A stretch of DNA of 64,000 nt from Paragemmobacter amnigenus (GCF_009908265.2 NZ_JAAATX020000001.1:186001-250000); one strand, 5' to 3'. Counted from the first letter of the stretch, positions 8,080 through 19,540 are shown. Notes: a model not told the origin generated them from the letters alone. A program made the numbers and translations.

Positions 8080-9105
8080 ATGAGCGAGACAGACCCCCAC
8101 ACCGCCGAGCGCGACCCTGAAGACGAGGTCCCTTCGCAAGGCCCGGGCACGCCGGGCCCGGAACCGATGGCGCAGGACGTGCCGCTCGACCGTGCAGCGT
8201 GGTGCGCGCATATCGATGCGCTCTGCGCCGAAGAGGGCTATTTCGAATCGCTGGGCCCGCGCCACTTTGCCTATCTGCATGATGACGGCCCCGTCCTTCT
8301 GGTGACCTTCGAGCCGCTACAGCGCATCCTGAACCGCAGGGGACAGATGCCCTTTGGCCACGAGGTTGCGGTGGCGAACGGGTGGTCCCATCTGACCTTG
8401 ATCTGCGACGGCGAGACGTGGTTCCGCGATCCTGCGGTCTTCGGATATTTCGACCGGCTCGTCGATGATGCCTTCTTCGAGGATTTCGACCGCGTCCTGT
8501 TCTATGGCGCGGGACCGGCGGGTCATGCCGCCTGTGCGTTTTCCGTCTGCTCGCCCGGCGCGAATGTGCTGGCCGTCAACCCGCGCGCGACGCTGTCGCC
8601 TGCGGTGGCAGGGTGGGACCGGCGCGATCTGGCGGCGCGGCGGCTGGATTTCACGTCGCGCTACGGCTATGCCCCGGACATGACGCAAGGGGCCGCGCAC
8701 CTTTACATCATCTGCGATCCCCTCGTGCCAGAGAATGCCATGCACAGCGCGCTGTTCCGCGCGCCGTGGATCACCTGTCTGCCTGCGCGCCACTTCGGCG
8801 ACACGATCGAGTCAGCGATCGAGATGACCGGCCTTTTCGGCGATCTTCTGGGCGCGGCCTGCGAAGGCAGACTGGACGCCCTGACTTTCGCGCGGATGTG
8901 GCGCATCCGCCGCCGTTTCGCCCCCTATCTGCGGACCGTCCTGCGGAAGACGGAACTGGCGCGGCGACCGAAGCTGTCGCTGATGGTCTGCCGGTCGGTC
9001 GTGCGACGGCTGGGTGTGCCGCGTTTCCGCCGCCGGATGCACGAGCTCGAGGCGCAGCTGGCCAAATCCGCCGCCCCCGCAGCCGCCCCGGCGCCGGCAG
9101 GATGA
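8080..9105 (+). CDS. Conserved Rhodobacteraceae protein, degenerate alpha/beta-hydrolase-like core
   Basis: 341 residues from ATG 8080 (MSETDPHTAERD); an ATG at 8035 would add 15 basic residues without a better ribosome site. Residues after the acidic Pro-rich head (about 1-40) carry HFAYLHDDGPVLLVTFE, GQPFG-like MPFGHEVAVANGWSHL, and DRVLFYGAGPAGHAACAFS. The last sits where alpha/beta hydrolases have the strand, nucleophile and helix, but the serine is missing. As far as I recall, proteins of this type are often labelled phosphoadenosine phosphosulfate reductase in Rhodobacteraceae; I see no PAPS-reductase motif (no ECG(I/L)H). The C-terminus is basic, then Ala/Pro-rich. Function unknown. 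Confidence 0.7.
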   Translation: MSETDPHTAERDPEDEVPSQGPGTPGPEPMAQDVPLDRAAWCAHIDALCAEEGYFESLGPRHFAYLHDDGPVLLVTFEPLQRILNRRGQMPFGHEVAVANGWSHLTLICDGETWFRDPAVFGYFDRLVDDAFFEDFDRVLFYGAGPAGHAACAFSVCSPGANVLAVNPRATLSPAVAGWDRRDLAARRLDFTSRYGYAPDMTQGAAHLYIICDPLVPENAMHSALFRAPWITCLPARHFGDTIESAIEMTGLFGDLLGAACEGRLDALTFARMWRIRRRFAPYLRTVLRKTELARRPKLSLMVCRSVVRRLGVPRFRRRMHELEAQLAKSAAPAAAPAPAG

Positions 9106-9178
9106 GGTCAGGCGGGAATCGCGCCGTCCCCTGCTGATCCTGCTGGAAAGCGGACGGCAGTTGCGCTAGGCGCGGGGC

Positions 9179-10219
9179 ATGACACAAAGCCTGACCATCC
9201 GCCGCCCCGACGACTGGCACCTGCATCTGCGCGACGGCGCGATGCTGCAAGGCGTCCTGCCCGAAAGCGCGCGCCACTTCGCCCGCGCGATCATCATGCC
9301 GAACCTCGTGCCGCCCGTGGTGACGGGCGCGCAGGCCGCCGCCTATCGCGACCGCATCCTTGCCGCCCTGCCCGAGGGGATGGCGTTCGAGCCGCTGATG
9401 ACGCTCTACCTCACCGAAGGCACCGACCCCGACGATGTGGCCCGCGCCCATGCCGATGGTCTGGTCAAGGCGGTGAAGCTCTATCCTGCAGGGGCCACGA
9501 CCAATTCCCACGGCGGCGTGCGCGATCTGGCCAAGGTGACGCCCGTGCTGGAAAAGATGGCCGAGATCGGCCTGCCCCTTTGCGTGCATGGCGAGGTGAC
9601 GACGGCAGAGGTCGACATCTTCGACCGCGAGGCCGTGTTCATCGACACCGTCCTTGACCCGCTGCGCCGCCGCATCCCCGAATTGCGCGTGGTGATGGAA
9701 CATATCACCACCGAGGAAGGCGTCGCCTATGCCCGCGCGGGCGGTGACCGGCTGGGGGCGACGATCACCACCCATCACCTGATCATCAACCGCAACCACA
9801 TCCTCGTGGGCGGGATCAAGCCGCATTACTACTGCCTGCCCGTGGCCAAGCGCGAAAAGCACCGTCTGGCGCTGCGTCAGGCGGCGACCGGCGGCGAGGG
9901 GCGCTTTTTCCTTGGCACCGACAGCGCGCCGCATGTGGATGCTCTGAAGGAACACGCCTGCGGCTGCGCGGGCTGCTTTACGGCCACGAACACGATGCAG
10001 CTTCTGGCGCATGTGTTCGAGGAGGACGGCGCGCTCGACCGGCTGGAGGCATTCGCCAGCCTGAACGGGCCGCGCTTCTATGGCCTGCCCGCGAACGAAG
10101 GAACAATCACCCTCACAAAGGGCGCGCCCGCGCAATGGCCCGCCAAGATCTTCACCGAGGCCGGTCCCGTGACCGTCTTCGACCCCGGCTTCCCCGTGCA
10201 CTGGCATGTCGAAGCCTGA
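9179..10219 (+). CDS. pyrC: Dihydroorotase, class II
   Basis: 346 residues, the usual length for the E. coli-type enzyme. It closes the ring of carbamoyl aspartate to give dihydroorotate in pyrimidine synthesis. Metal ligands are in [10 protein letters not shown] (residues 11-20), the bridging lysine in [14 protein letters not shown], then CVHGEV, MEHITT and the aspartate in GTDSAPH. It lies 21 bases upstream of pyrE on the same strand, so the two form a small pyrimidine operon. Confidence 0.97.
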   Translation: MTQSLTIRRPDDWHLHLRDGAMLQGVLPESARHFARAIIMPNLVPPVVTGAQAAAYRDRILAALPEGMAFEPLMTLYLTEGTDPDDVARAHADGLVKAVKLYPAGATTNSHGGVRDLAKVTPVLEKMAEIGLPLCVHGEVTTAEVDIFDREAVFIDTVLDPLRRRIPELRVVMEHITTEEGVAYARAGGDRLGATITTHHLIINRNHILVGGIKPHYYCLPVAKREKHRLALRQAATGGEGRFFLGTDSAPHVDALKEHACGCAGCFTATNTMQLLAHVFEEDGALDRLEAFASLNGPRFYGLPANEGTITLTKGAPAQWPAKIFTEAGPVTVFDPGFPVHWHVEA

Positions 10220-10240
10220 CGCCACCGATAGGACCGCGCC

Positions 10241-10921
10241 ATGATCCCCACCGCTTTCCCGCCCAAGGAAGAAATCGCCCGCCTGACCGCCCGCGCCCTG
10301 CTGGAGATCAAGGCCGTCCATTTCAACGCCGAGACGCCCTTCACCCTCGCTTCCGGCCTGCCCAGCCCGACCTATATCGACTGCCGCAAGCTGATCAGCT
10401 ATCCGCGCATCCGCTCGACCCTGATGGATTTCCTGTCGGTCACCGTCATGCGCGAGGCGGGATTCGAGGCCTTTGACAACATCGCGGGCGGTGAAACCGC
10501 GGGCATCCCCTTTGCCGCGCTGGTGGCGGAACGCCTAGCCCTGCCGATGACCTATGTCCGCAAGAAGCCCAAGGGCTATGGCCGCAACGCCCGTATCGAG
10601 GGCGCGATGACCGAAGGCCAGCGTGTGCTGCTGGTCGAGGATCTGACGACCGATGGCGGATCGAAGCTCTCTTTCGTCGACGCGATCCGCGAGACAGGGG
10701 CAACCTGCGGCCATACGGCGGTGATCTTCTATTACGGCATCTTCCCCGAGACGACGCAGCGTCTGGCCGATCACGGGGTGGCGCTGCATCACCTGTGCAC
10801 ATGGTGGGACGTGCTGGCCGAGGCCCGCGCCAGCGGCGCCTTCGATGACGCCACGCTGGCCGAGGTCGAAGTCTTCCTGAACGATCCCCGCGCCTGGCAG
10901 GCCGCGCGGACCAAGGGCTGA
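10241..10921 (+). CDS. pyrE: Orotate phosphoribosyltransferase
   Basis: 226 residues. It joins orotate to PRPP to form orotidine monophosphate, the step after dihydroorotate oxidation. The PRPP-binding loop is [14 protein letters not shown], preceded by [17 protein letters not shown], the flexible loop with the catalytic lysine. AGGA lies upstream of ATG 10241. It follows pyrC directly; a hairpin lies 15 bases past its stop. Confidence 0.97.
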   Translation: MIPTAFPPKEEIARLTARALLEIKAVHFNAETPFTLASGLPSPTYIDCRKLISYPRIRSTLMDFLSVTVMREAGFEAFDNIAGGETAGIPFAALVAERLALPMTYVRKKPKGYGRNARIEGAMTEGQRVLLVEDLTTDGGSKLSFVDAIRETGATCGHTAVIFYYGIFPETTQRLADHGVALHHLCTWWDVLAEARASGAFDDATLAEVEVFLNDPRAWQAARTKG

Positions 10922-10935
10922 TACGGCCGACAGCC

Positions 10936-10954
10936 GCCCACATTTCTTGTGGGC
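10936..10954 (+). terminator. Hairpin after pyrE, candidate terminator
   Basis: GCCCACA at 10936-10942 pairs with TGTGGGC at 10948-10954 around TTTCT. No T-run follows. It may stop pyrCE transcription with Rho or protect the 3' end. Confidence 0.45.
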
Positions 10955-10959
10955 TGCGC

Positions 10960-11091
10960 TGTGGATGCTTTGTGGATGAATCATCTGCCGCCCCGCGCGC
11001 GACGCGCCTTTATGGGGGCGGCAGGCGACATGACCCGCAAGATGTGGTAGACTTCCCACCGTGCGACTGACTCGGGCAGGGGTTACCCACA
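10960..11091. promoter_or_regulatory. Three DnaA-box-like 9-mers upstream of dnaB
   Basis: TGTGGATGC (10960-10968) and TGTGGATGA (10971-10979) are direct repeats 11 bases apart, each close to the reverse DnaA box TGTGGATAA. TTACCCACA (11083-11091) differs by one base from the box TTATCCACA. All lie in the 246-base gap before dnaB. They could mediate DnaA control of dnaB, but none is a perfect box. Confidence 0.35.
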
Positions 11092-11167
11092 GGGTTGTTC
11101 CCGCCTGTTCCGGCGCAGCAAAACGGGGCACATACGACCCCGGCAGATAAAGAACCCGAAGGCAGAC

Positions 11168-13464
<2,297 letters not shown>

Positions 13465-13487
13465 CCGCACATCCGCGCCACCCTCGC

Positions 13488-13508
13488 CCGACCGTGACCG
13501 GCGGTCGG
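13488..13508 (+). terminator. Hairpin between the SDR gene and alr
   Basis: CCGACCG (13488-13494) pairs with CGGTCGG (13502-13508) around seven bases. The following bases are GAAGAATTCCCTT, not a T-run, so it is a weak or Rho-assisted terminator at best. Confidence 0.35.
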
Positions 13509-13557
13509 GAAGAATTCCCTTGACCCGCGCCCCGACCCTGCCGAAAACCCCCGCATC

Positions 13558-14619
13558 ATGGCCACAGCAACGCTTTCCATCGACCTCGACGCCATCGCCG
13601 CCAACTGGGCCGCGCTCGACCGTGCCTCGGCGCAGGGGGTGCAGACCGCCGCCGTCGTCAAGGCCGATGCCTATGGCCTCGGCATCGACCGTGTCGCCCC
13701 TGCCCTTGCCCGCGCCGGCGCGCGCCGTTTCTTCGTCGCCGTCGCGGAAGAGGGCGCGAAGCTGCGGCAGGTGCTTGGCCCCGGCCCACAGATCGCCATC
13801 CTTGGCGGCCATATGGCGGGCGATACCGAGATGATCCACGACCTCGACCTGACGCCGATGCTGAATTCGGTGCAGCAGGTGACGCGGCATCTGGAGGCGC
13901 TGCCGGGCCATCCCTTCGGCATCCAGCTGGACACCGGCATGAACCGTCTGGGGCTGGAGGCCGCGGAATGGCAGGCCATCGCTCCCATCGTCCTTGGCGC
14001 GAAGCCGGAACTGCTGATGTCCCACCTTGCCTGCGCGGACGAGCCGGACCATCCGCTGAACGCGCAGCAACTGGCGAATTTCCACCGCATGACCGACGGC
14101 ACCGGCCTGCCGCGGTCTTTCGCGGCGACGGGTGGCATCCTTCTTGGCCCCGCGTACCACTTCGACCTGACCCGCCCCGGTGTCGGCCTTTACGGCGGCC
14201 AGCCCTTTGCACAGGCCCATCCCGTCGTCACCCTGTCCCTGCCCGTCATCCAGACGCGCGAGGTCGTGGCGGGCGAGGCGGTGGGTTATGCCTGTTCCTG
14301 GGTCGCCGAAGGCCCCGCGACCGTTGCCACGCTTTCGGCGGGCTATGCCGACGGGCTGCCGCGCACGCTGTCGAACAAGGTCCATCTGTGGGACGGCGAC
14401 ACGCCGGTTCCGCTGATCGGGCGGGTGTCGATGGACCTGATCACCGCCGATATCTCGCATCTGCCGGAGGTGCCGCGCACACTGGACATTCTCGGCCCGC
14501 ATCAGGGGGTGGACGATCTGGCCGCCATCGCAGGCACCATCGGATACGAGATCCTCACCTCGCTCGGCCCGCGCTATGCGCGCCGCTATATCGACCGGCG
14601 GACCGGAGGTCAGGCGTGA
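13558..14619 (+). CDS. alr: Alanine racemase
   Basis: 353 residues. It interconverts L- and D-alanine with PLP to supply D-alanine for peptidoglycan. The PLP lysine is K35 in [12 protein letters not shown]; the second catalytic base is the tyrosine at about 244 in [19 protein letters not shown] and [12 protein letters not shown] are conserved. It overlaps the following permease gene by four bases (GTGA), so it heads an operon with the mlaE/mlaF-like transporter genes. Confidence 0.96.
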   Translation: MATATLSIDLDAIAANWAALDRASAQGVQTAAVVKADAYGLGIDRVAPALARAGARRFFVAVAEEGAKLRQVLGPGPQIAILGGHMAGDTEMIHDLDLTPMLNSVQQVTRHLEALPGHPFGIQLDTGMNRLGLEAAEWQAIAPIVLGAKPELLMSHLACADEPDHPLNAQQLANFHRMTDGTGLPRSFAATGGILLGPAYHFDLTRPGVGLYGGQPFAQAHPVVTLSLPVIQTREVVAGEAVGYACSWVAEGPATVATLSAGYADGLPRTLSNKVHLWDGDTPVPLIGRVSMDLITADISHLPEVPRTLDILGPHQGVDDLAAIAGTIGYEILTSLGPRYARRYIDRRTGGQA

Positions 14620-15401
14620 CCGCGCTGACCGCGCCCCTTGCCGCCATCGGGCGGCCGGTTCTGGCCGCGCTGGCCCTGATCGGGCGCATCGCCCTTTTCG
14701 CCGCGCGTGTGGTGGGGCACATGGTCCGCCCCCCCTTCTACCCGCGCGAATTCCTGCAGGCCTTGTTGCAGATCGGCTGGTTCTCCCTGCCCGTAGTGGG
14801 GCTGACCGCCGTCTTCACGGGCGGCGCGCTGGCCCTGCAGATCTACTCCGGCGGTGCCCGCTTCAATGCCGAGGCGGTGGTCCCCTCCATCGTCGCCATC
14901 GGCATGGTGCGCGAGCTTGGCCCCGTGCTGGGTGGTCTGATGGTGGCGGCGCGCGTCGCATCCTCGATCGCGGCCGAGATCGGGACGATGAAGGTGACGG
15001 AACAGATCGACGCGCTGGTGACGCTGTCGACCGATCCGATCAAATACCTTGCCGTGCCGCGCGTCCTTGCCGCGACCCTTGCCGTGCCGGTTCTGGTCGC
15101 GGTGGGCGATGCCATCGGGATCGCGGGGGGCTGGCTGGTGGGGGTGAACCGTCTGGGCTTCAACTCCACCGTCTATCTGCAGAACACGGTCGATTTCCTG
15201 GAAAGCTGGGACGTGGTGTCGGGCCTCTGGAAGGGCGCGGCCTTCGGCTTCATCGTGGCGCTGATGGGCTGCTATCACGGCATGAATTCGGGCCGCGGCG
15301 CGCAGGGCGTGGGGGCCGCGACCAAAGCCGCCGTGGTGGGGGCATCTGTCCTGATCCTTGCCACCAACTACCTGCTGACAGAGGTGTTCTTCTCGGCATG
15401 A
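14616..15401 (+). CDS. mlaE: MlaE-family ABC transporter permease
   Basis: 261 residues from GTG 14616, preceded by GGAGGT and overlapping the alr stop as GTGA. The protein has about five to six membrane segments and the permease motif [28 protein letters not shown] with conserved glutamates, followed by [17 protein letters not shown]. MlaE/YrbE permeases work with MlaF ATPases and MCE-domain MlaD proteins to move phospholipids between membranes. The partner ATPase overlaps its end by four bases. No MCE-domain gene lies in this window. Confidence 0.93.
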   Translation: MTALTAPLAAIGRPVLAALALIGRIALFAARVVGHMVRPPFYPREFLQALLQIGWFSLPVVGLTAVFTGGALALQIYSGGARFNAEAVVPSIVAIGMVRELGPVLGGLMVAARVASSIAAEIGTMKVTEQIDALVTLSTDPIKYLAVPRVLAATLAVPVLVAVGDAIGIAGGWLVGVNRLGFNSTVYLQNTVDFLESWDVVSGLWKGAAFGFIVALMGCYHGMNSGRGAQGVGAATKAAVVGASVLILATNYLLTEVFFSA

Positions 15402-16144
15402 TCACCCTGACCGGCGTCACCAAGACCTTCGGCAAGAACCGCGTCCTGCGCGGGGTGGACCTGACCATCCCCTCGGGGCAGAGCATGGTCATCATCGGGG
15501 GGTCCGGCACGGGCAAGTCGGTGCTGCTGAAATGCATCCTCGGCCTTGTGCGGCACGATGGGGGGACCATCACGCTGGACGGGCAGGATGTCACCACCGC
15601 CGACCGCGACGCCTTCCTTGCCCGCTTCGGGATGCTGTTCCAGGGCGGCGCGCTGTTCGACTCGCTCCGCGTGTGGGAAAACGTGGCCTTCCGCCTGATG
15701 CGCGGGGCGCTAAAGCGGCCAAAGCAGGAAGCGCGCGAGATCGCGATCGAGAAGCTGCGCCGCGTGGGCCTGCGCCCCGAGGTGGCCGACCAGTTCCCGG
15801 CCGAGCTGTCGGGCGGGATGCAAAAGCGCGTGGGCCTTGCCCGCGCCATCGCGGCAGAGCCCGAGATCATCTTCTTCGACGAGCCGACCACCGGACTTGA
15901 CCCCATCATGGCGGGCGTCATCAACGACCTGATCCGCGAGATCGTCACCGAAATGGGCGCCACGGCCATGACGATCACGCATGACATGTCGTCGGTCCGC
16001 GCCATTGCGGATCGCGTGGCCATGCTGCATGACGGCGTGATCCAGTGGACGGGCACGGTGGGGGAAATGGACGCTACACCGGACCCTTACGTCCAGCAGT
16101 TCATCCATGGCCGTGCCACCGGCCCGATTGCCGCGGTGCGCTGA
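15398..16144 (+). CDS. mlaF: MlaF-family ABC transporter ATP-binding protein
   Basis: 248 residues from ATG 15398, overlapping mlaE as ATGA. Walker A is GGSGTGKSVLLK (near residues 35-46), the signature LSGGMQKRVGLARAI, Walker B EIIFFDEPTTGLDP, and the switch histidine follows in ITHDMSS. GMLFQGGALFDSLRVWENV is typical of the MlaF/Mkl group. It energises the adjacent permease for phospholipid transport at the inner membrane. Its stop overlaps the start of the next gene (TGATG). Confidence 0.95.
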   Translation: MITLTGVTKTFGKNRVLRGVDLTIPSGQSMVIIGGSGTGKSVLLKCILGLVRHDGGTITLDGQDVTTADRDAFLARFGMLFQGGALFDSLRVWENVAFRLMRGALKRPKQEAREIAIEKLRRVGLRPEVADQFPAELSGGMQKRVGLARAIAAEPEIIFFDEPTTGLDPIMAGVINDLIREIVTEMGATAMTITHDMSSVRAIADRVAMLHDGVIQWTGTVGEMDATPDPYVQQFIHGRATGPIAAVR

Positions 16145-16518
16145 TGGACCCTTGGCTGGAACAGGCGCTCGCACTCCTGTCCACCTCGCTTCCCTTCCGT
16201 TTCGTGGTCGGCGCCATACCCGTATCCATCACGGTCGCGGCCATCGCCGGCTGGCGCAACAGGGTCGAAGGGGCGGGGGCCCTCGCGCTTTTCGGTTCGG
16301 CCTTTTGCGTCTGGTTGGGGCTACCATGGCAACCGGCCTATGTCGAATTGCAGCAGGCCAGCTTTGCGGGCAGTATACTGTGCTGGATCTGGCTGGTCTG
16401 GGGTTGGGGCAAGCATGTGTTCCGCGAATGGCCCTCGCCGATCTGGGGGCACTGGATCGTGGGCACGCTTTTATGGGTGCTGCCGGTCACCGCCGTGGTG
16501 GTCCTGCTGTCCGGCTGA
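16144..16518 (+). CDS. Small four-TM membrane protein of the alr-mla operon
   Basis: 124 residues beginning MDPWLEQALALL, starting on the last base of the mlaF stop. Hydrophobic stretches lie at about 17-38, 45-64, 71-90 and 102-124, with Trp-rich loops (GWGKHVFREWPSPIWGHW). I do not recognise the family. Tight coupling to mlaF suggests it is made with the transporter, perhaps as an accessory. A strong terminator follows eight bases after the stop. Confidence 0.72.
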   Translation: MDPWLEQALALLSTSLPFRFVVGAIPVSITVAAIAGWRNRVEGAGALALFGSAFCVWLGLPWQPAYVELQQASFAGSILCWIWLVWGWGKHVFREWPSPIWGHWIVGTLLWVLPVTAVVVLLSG

Positions 16519-16525
16519 CTGTTCT

Positions 16526-16553
16526 CCGTCAGGAAACAACCTGACGGTGTTTT
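16526..16553 (+). terminator. Rho-independent terminator of the alr-mla operon
   Basis: CCGTCAGG (16526-16533) and CCTGACGG (16540-16547) form a perfect 8-bp stem with loop AAACAA, followed by TGTTTT. It ends the alr-mlaE-mlaF-membrane protein transcript. Confidence 0.85.
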
Positions 16554-16643
16554 CCGGCGATTGATGCGAAATCGGGTGGCGCGAAATGCAACCCACGCGA
16601 AATCCGTTGCCAAACTTCCCTCGGCCCATCTTAGCTGTGCCGA

Positions 16644-17438
16644 ATGGTAGACGAGTGTCCGGTTGCTGTGATGATTCCCGACCTGTCCGGTTACACAAAG
16701 CCCCTCTTGCGCTGGGGTCAGGGGTTCGCTCTCTGGCTGGCTTCGCTTGTCGCGCTCGGGATGGTTGCCTGTTGCGTGGCGGCGGGTCTGGGCCTGATCC
16801 CTTGGCCCGAGATGCAACTGGCCTGGAACGGCGCCCCCCTGCCCGAGGCCGGCAAGTGGGCGCAGATCGCCCTGACCGTTTTTGCGGTGCTGATCGCGCT
16901 GGTCCTTCCGGCAAACGCCCGTATGGCGCGGCTGGAACACAGCCACCGGTCCTTTGCCATAAACCTCGAGGATGTGACGCGCGCCTACCGGATCGCCCAT
17001 TCGGCCGACCGCGCCGGAGTCTTCGCCCTGTCCGGAGAGTTCGAGGCCGTCCGCGCGCGGCTGGAGCATTTGCGCCGCCATCCTGACCTGTCGATGCTGG
17101 AACCCGAGTTGCTGCAACTTGCCGCCGAGATGAGCTTTCTCTCGCGCGATCTTGCCCGCACCTATTCCGACGACCGCGTCGCCCGCGCCCGCGCCTTTCT
17201 CAAGCAGCGTCAGGAAGAGGCCGAGGCCGTCGCCGACAGGATCGCCATTGCCCGCCGGACGGTTGACGAATTGCGCCGCTGGCTGGCCGACATCGAAGCA
17301 GACGAATTGAAATCCGAACGCCAGATCAAGCGCTTGGAAGAGGATCTTCGGGAAATCCTGCCGCAACTGGGCTATGCCATGGAACTGGACGACCCGCGCG
17401 AGGGGACCATCGTGCAACTGGCCAAGCAGGGCAAGTGA
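16644..17438 (+). CDS. Two-TM protein with long cytoplasmic coiled coil
   Basis: 264 residues; ATG 16671 is an alternative start and neither has a good ribosome site. Two membrane segments lie near 28-53 and 72-91 (LWLASLVALGMVACCVAAG, ALTVFAVLIALVLPANAR). The rest is a charged helical region, ALSGEFEAVRARLEHLRRHPDL and then KQRQEEAEAVADRIAIARR and ERQIKRLEEDLREILPQL, with heptad character. From memory, homologues in Rhodobacteraceae are often labelled DNA repair protein; I see no repair domain, and the neighbouring radA may have prompted that label. It probably anchors a coiled coil at the inner membrane. Confidence 0.7.
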   Translation: MVDECPVAVMIPDLSGYTKPLLRWGQGFALWLASLVALGMVACCVAAGLGLIPWPEMQLAWNGAPLPEAGKWAQIALTVFAVLIALVLPANARMARLEHSHRSFAINLEDVTRAYRIAHSADRAGVFALSGEFEAVRARLEHLRRHPDLSMLEPELLQLAAEMSFLSRDLARTYSDDRVARARAFLKQRQEEAEAVADRIAIARRTVDELRRWLADIEADELKSERQIKRLEEDLREILPQLGYAMELDDPREGTIVQLAKQGK

Positions 17439-17494
17439 CCATGTGCCTGCGTGTCGCCGCTTGAACCGCAGTCCCCCAACCGCTACCCAAGGGC

Positions 17495-18853
17495 ATGAGC
17501 AAAGCCACCCCCTCTTTCACCTGCACTGCCTGCGGGACCGTCCATCGCAAATGGGCGGGACGCTGTGATGGCTGCGGGGCATGGAACAGCATCGTCGAAG
17601 AGGCACCGCTGTCGACAGGGCCCAAGGCACTGGGGGCCAAGGGACGGCGGATCCCGCTGACCGACCTGTCCACCGAGGAAGCCCCCCCGCCCCGCGCCGC
17701 ATCGGGCATGGACGAGCTTGACCGTGTTCTGGGGGGCGGGCTGGTTCCGGCCTCGGCCATCCTTGTAGGGGGCGATCCGGGGATCGGGAAGTCCACGCTT
17801 CTGTTGCAGGCCACGGCCAGCTTTGCCCGCCGCGGGCTGAAATGCATGTACATTTCGGGCGAGGAAGCCTCGGCGCAGGTGCGGATGCGGGCGCAGCGTC
17901 TGGGTCTGGCCGACGCGCCCGTGGCGCTGGGGGCCGAGACGGCCCTGCGCGACATCCTGACGACGCTGGATGACGAACGCCCGCATCTGGCGGTGATCGA
18001 CTCGATCCAGACGATGTGGCTGGATACCGTCGAGGCGGCGCCCGGCTCTGTCAGCCAGGTCCGCGCGGCGGCGCACGAGCTTGTCACCTTTGCCAAGCGG
18101 CGGGGCGTGGCGGTGATCCTTGTCGGCCATGTCACCAAGGAAGGCCAGATCGCGGGGCCGCGCGTGGTCGAGCATATGGTCGACACCGTTCTCTATTTCG
18201 AGGGCGAGCGTGGCCACCAGTTCCGCATCCTGCGCGCCGTGAAGAACCGCTTCGGCCCTGCCGACGAGATCGGCGTGTTCGAGATGACGGGCGACGGTCT
18301 GGCGCAGGTCACCAACCCTTCGGCGCTGTTCCTGTCGGATCGCGGGCAGACCACCCCCGGCTCTGCCGTCTTTGCGGGGATCGAAGGGACGCGGCCGGTT
18401 CTGACGGAAATTCAGGCTCTTGTGGCCCCCTCGAACCTCGGCACACCGCGGCGGACGGTGGTGGGGCTGGACAGCGGGCGGTTGTCCACGATCCTTGCCG
18501 TGCTCGAGGCGCGCTGCGGCATCCCCTTTGCGGGGCTGGATGTCTTCCTGAACGTGGCGGGCGGGATGCGCGTGTCGGAACCCGCCGCCGACCTTGCGGT
18601 CGCGGCCGCCCTCCTTTCGGCGCGGGAAGATGTCGCCTTGCCGCCGGACATGGTGCTTTTCGGCGAAATCTCTCTCTCCGGGGCGCTGCGGCCAGTCGGT
18701 CAGACGGAAAACAGGTTGAAAGAAGCCTCGAAACTTGGTTTCTCACAGGCGGTCGCGCCGGACCGTTCCAAAGTCGGGGCGGAGACGGGGATGCGGGTGC
18801 GGCAGATGCCCGACCTCACGGCCTTTGTGGGTGAAATGTTCGGGGCAGGATAG
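17495..18853 (+). CDS. radA: DNA repair protein RadA
   Basis: 452 residues. RadA is a RecA-like helicase that promotes branch migration in recombination. The N-terminal zinc finger has C10, C13, C24 and C27; Walker A GGDPGIGKST is at 92-101; the RadA-specific KNRFG motif is at 250-254; the C-terminal Lon-protease-like domain has GLDVFLNVAGG and ADLAVAAALLSAREDV. It lies 30 bases upstream of the cvpA-like gene on the same strand. Confidence 0.97.
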   Translation: MSKATPSFTCTACGTVHRKWAGRCDGCGAWNSIVEEAPLSTGPKALGAKGRRIPLTDLSTEEAPPPRAASGMDELDRVLGGGLVPASAILVGGDPGIGKSTLLLQATASFARRGLKCMYISGEEASAQVRMRAQRLGLADAPVALGAETALRDILTTLDDERPHLAVIDSIQTMWLDTVEAAPGSVSQVRAAAHELVTFAKRRGVAVILVGHVTKEGQIAGPRVVEHMVDTVLYFEGERGHQFRILRAVKNRFGPADEIGVFEMTGDGLAQVTNPSALFLSDRGQTTPGSAVFAGIEGTRPVLTEIQALVAPSNLGTPRRTVVGLDSGRLSTILAVLEARCGIPFAGLDVFLNVAGGMRVSEPAADLAVAAALLSAREDVALPPDMVLFGEISLSGALRPVGQTENRLKEASKLGFSQAVAPDRSKVGAETGMRVRQMPDLTAFVGEMFGAG

Positions 18854-18883
18854 CTTCGGCGGGGACAGGAGCAGGACGTCGGT

Positions 18884-19477
18884 ATGGAAGGTTTCACCCT
18901 GATTGACGCGATCGTCGCGGGCATTGTCGTGCTGTCGGCCATCCTTGCCTATTCCCGCGGCTTCGTGCGTGAGGCGATGGCGATCGTCGGCTGGATCGGC
19001 GCGGCACTGGTGGCGTTCCTCTTCGCCGCCCCCGTGCAACCCTTGGTCAAGGAACTGCCCGTGGTGGGCGAATTCCTGGGCGACTCCTGCGAGTTGTCGA
19101 TCATCGCGGCCTTTGCCGTGGTCTTTGCCGCCGCACTGATCGTGGCCTCTCTCTTCACGCCGCTGCTGTCCTCGGCCATCCACAAGACGGCGCTTGGCGG
19201 GCTGGATCAGGGGTTGGGTTTCCTCTTCGGCGTGGTGCGCGGGGTGCTTCTGGTGGCAGTGGCCTTCCTTGTCTATGACCGCGCCGTGGCCGCCGATTCC
19301 ATCCCCATGGTGGACGACAGCCGCTCGGCCAAGGTCTTTGCCGCCTTCCAGGCCAATATCGACGCGCAGATGCCCTCCGATGCGCCGGGCTGGATCGTGC
19401 AGCGCTATAACGAGCTGACGCAGGTCTGCGTGGAGGAGGCCGCCCCGGCCGAGACCGCCCCCGCCACCAACGGCTGA
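18884..19477 (+). CDS. CvpA family membrane protein
   Basis: 197 residues with four predicted membrane segments (about 6-22, 30-46, 65-90, 103-125). The opening MEGFTLIDAIVAGIVVLSAILAYSRGFVREA is the classic CvpA start. In E. coli CvpA is needed for colicin V export and envelope stress tolerance and lies beside purF, as here. The C-terminus is a soluble Pro/Ala-rich tail. The order radA-cvpA-purF on one strand suggests shared transcription, although 178 bases separate it from purF. Confidence 0.9.
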   Translation: MEGFTLIDAIVAGIVVLSAILAYSRGFVREAMAIVGWIGAALVAFLFAAPVQPLVKELPVVGEFLGDSCELSIIAAFAVVFAAALIVASLFTPLLSSAIHKTALGGLDQGLGFLFGVVRGVLLVAVAFLVYDRAVAADSIPMVDDSRSAKVFAAFQANIDAQMPSDAPGWIVQRYNELTQVCVEEAAPAETAPATNG

Positions 19478-19484
19478 TTCCGGC

Positions 19485-19540
19485 GGAAACGGGTTGTCCG
19501 TTTCCTGTGCCGCAGGCTGTACCGCAACCTGTCAGCACGC
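19485..19540 (+). repeat. Hairpin followed by a 12-bp-period tandem repeat (3 units)
   Basis: GGAAACGG (19485-19492) pairs with CCGTTTCC (19498-19505). From 19505 three 12-base units follow: CTGTGCCGCAGG, CTGTACCGCAAC, CTGTCAGCACGC. The same unit type recurs four times before cydA at 52740-52787. It lies between the cvpA-like gene and purF; the role is unknown. Confidence 0.65.

Noticed and set aside
13520-13548. TTGACC with GAAAAC after 17 bases as a promoter for alr.
   Set aside because: The -10 match is poor and transcription would start almost at the ATG, leaving no room for a ribosome site.
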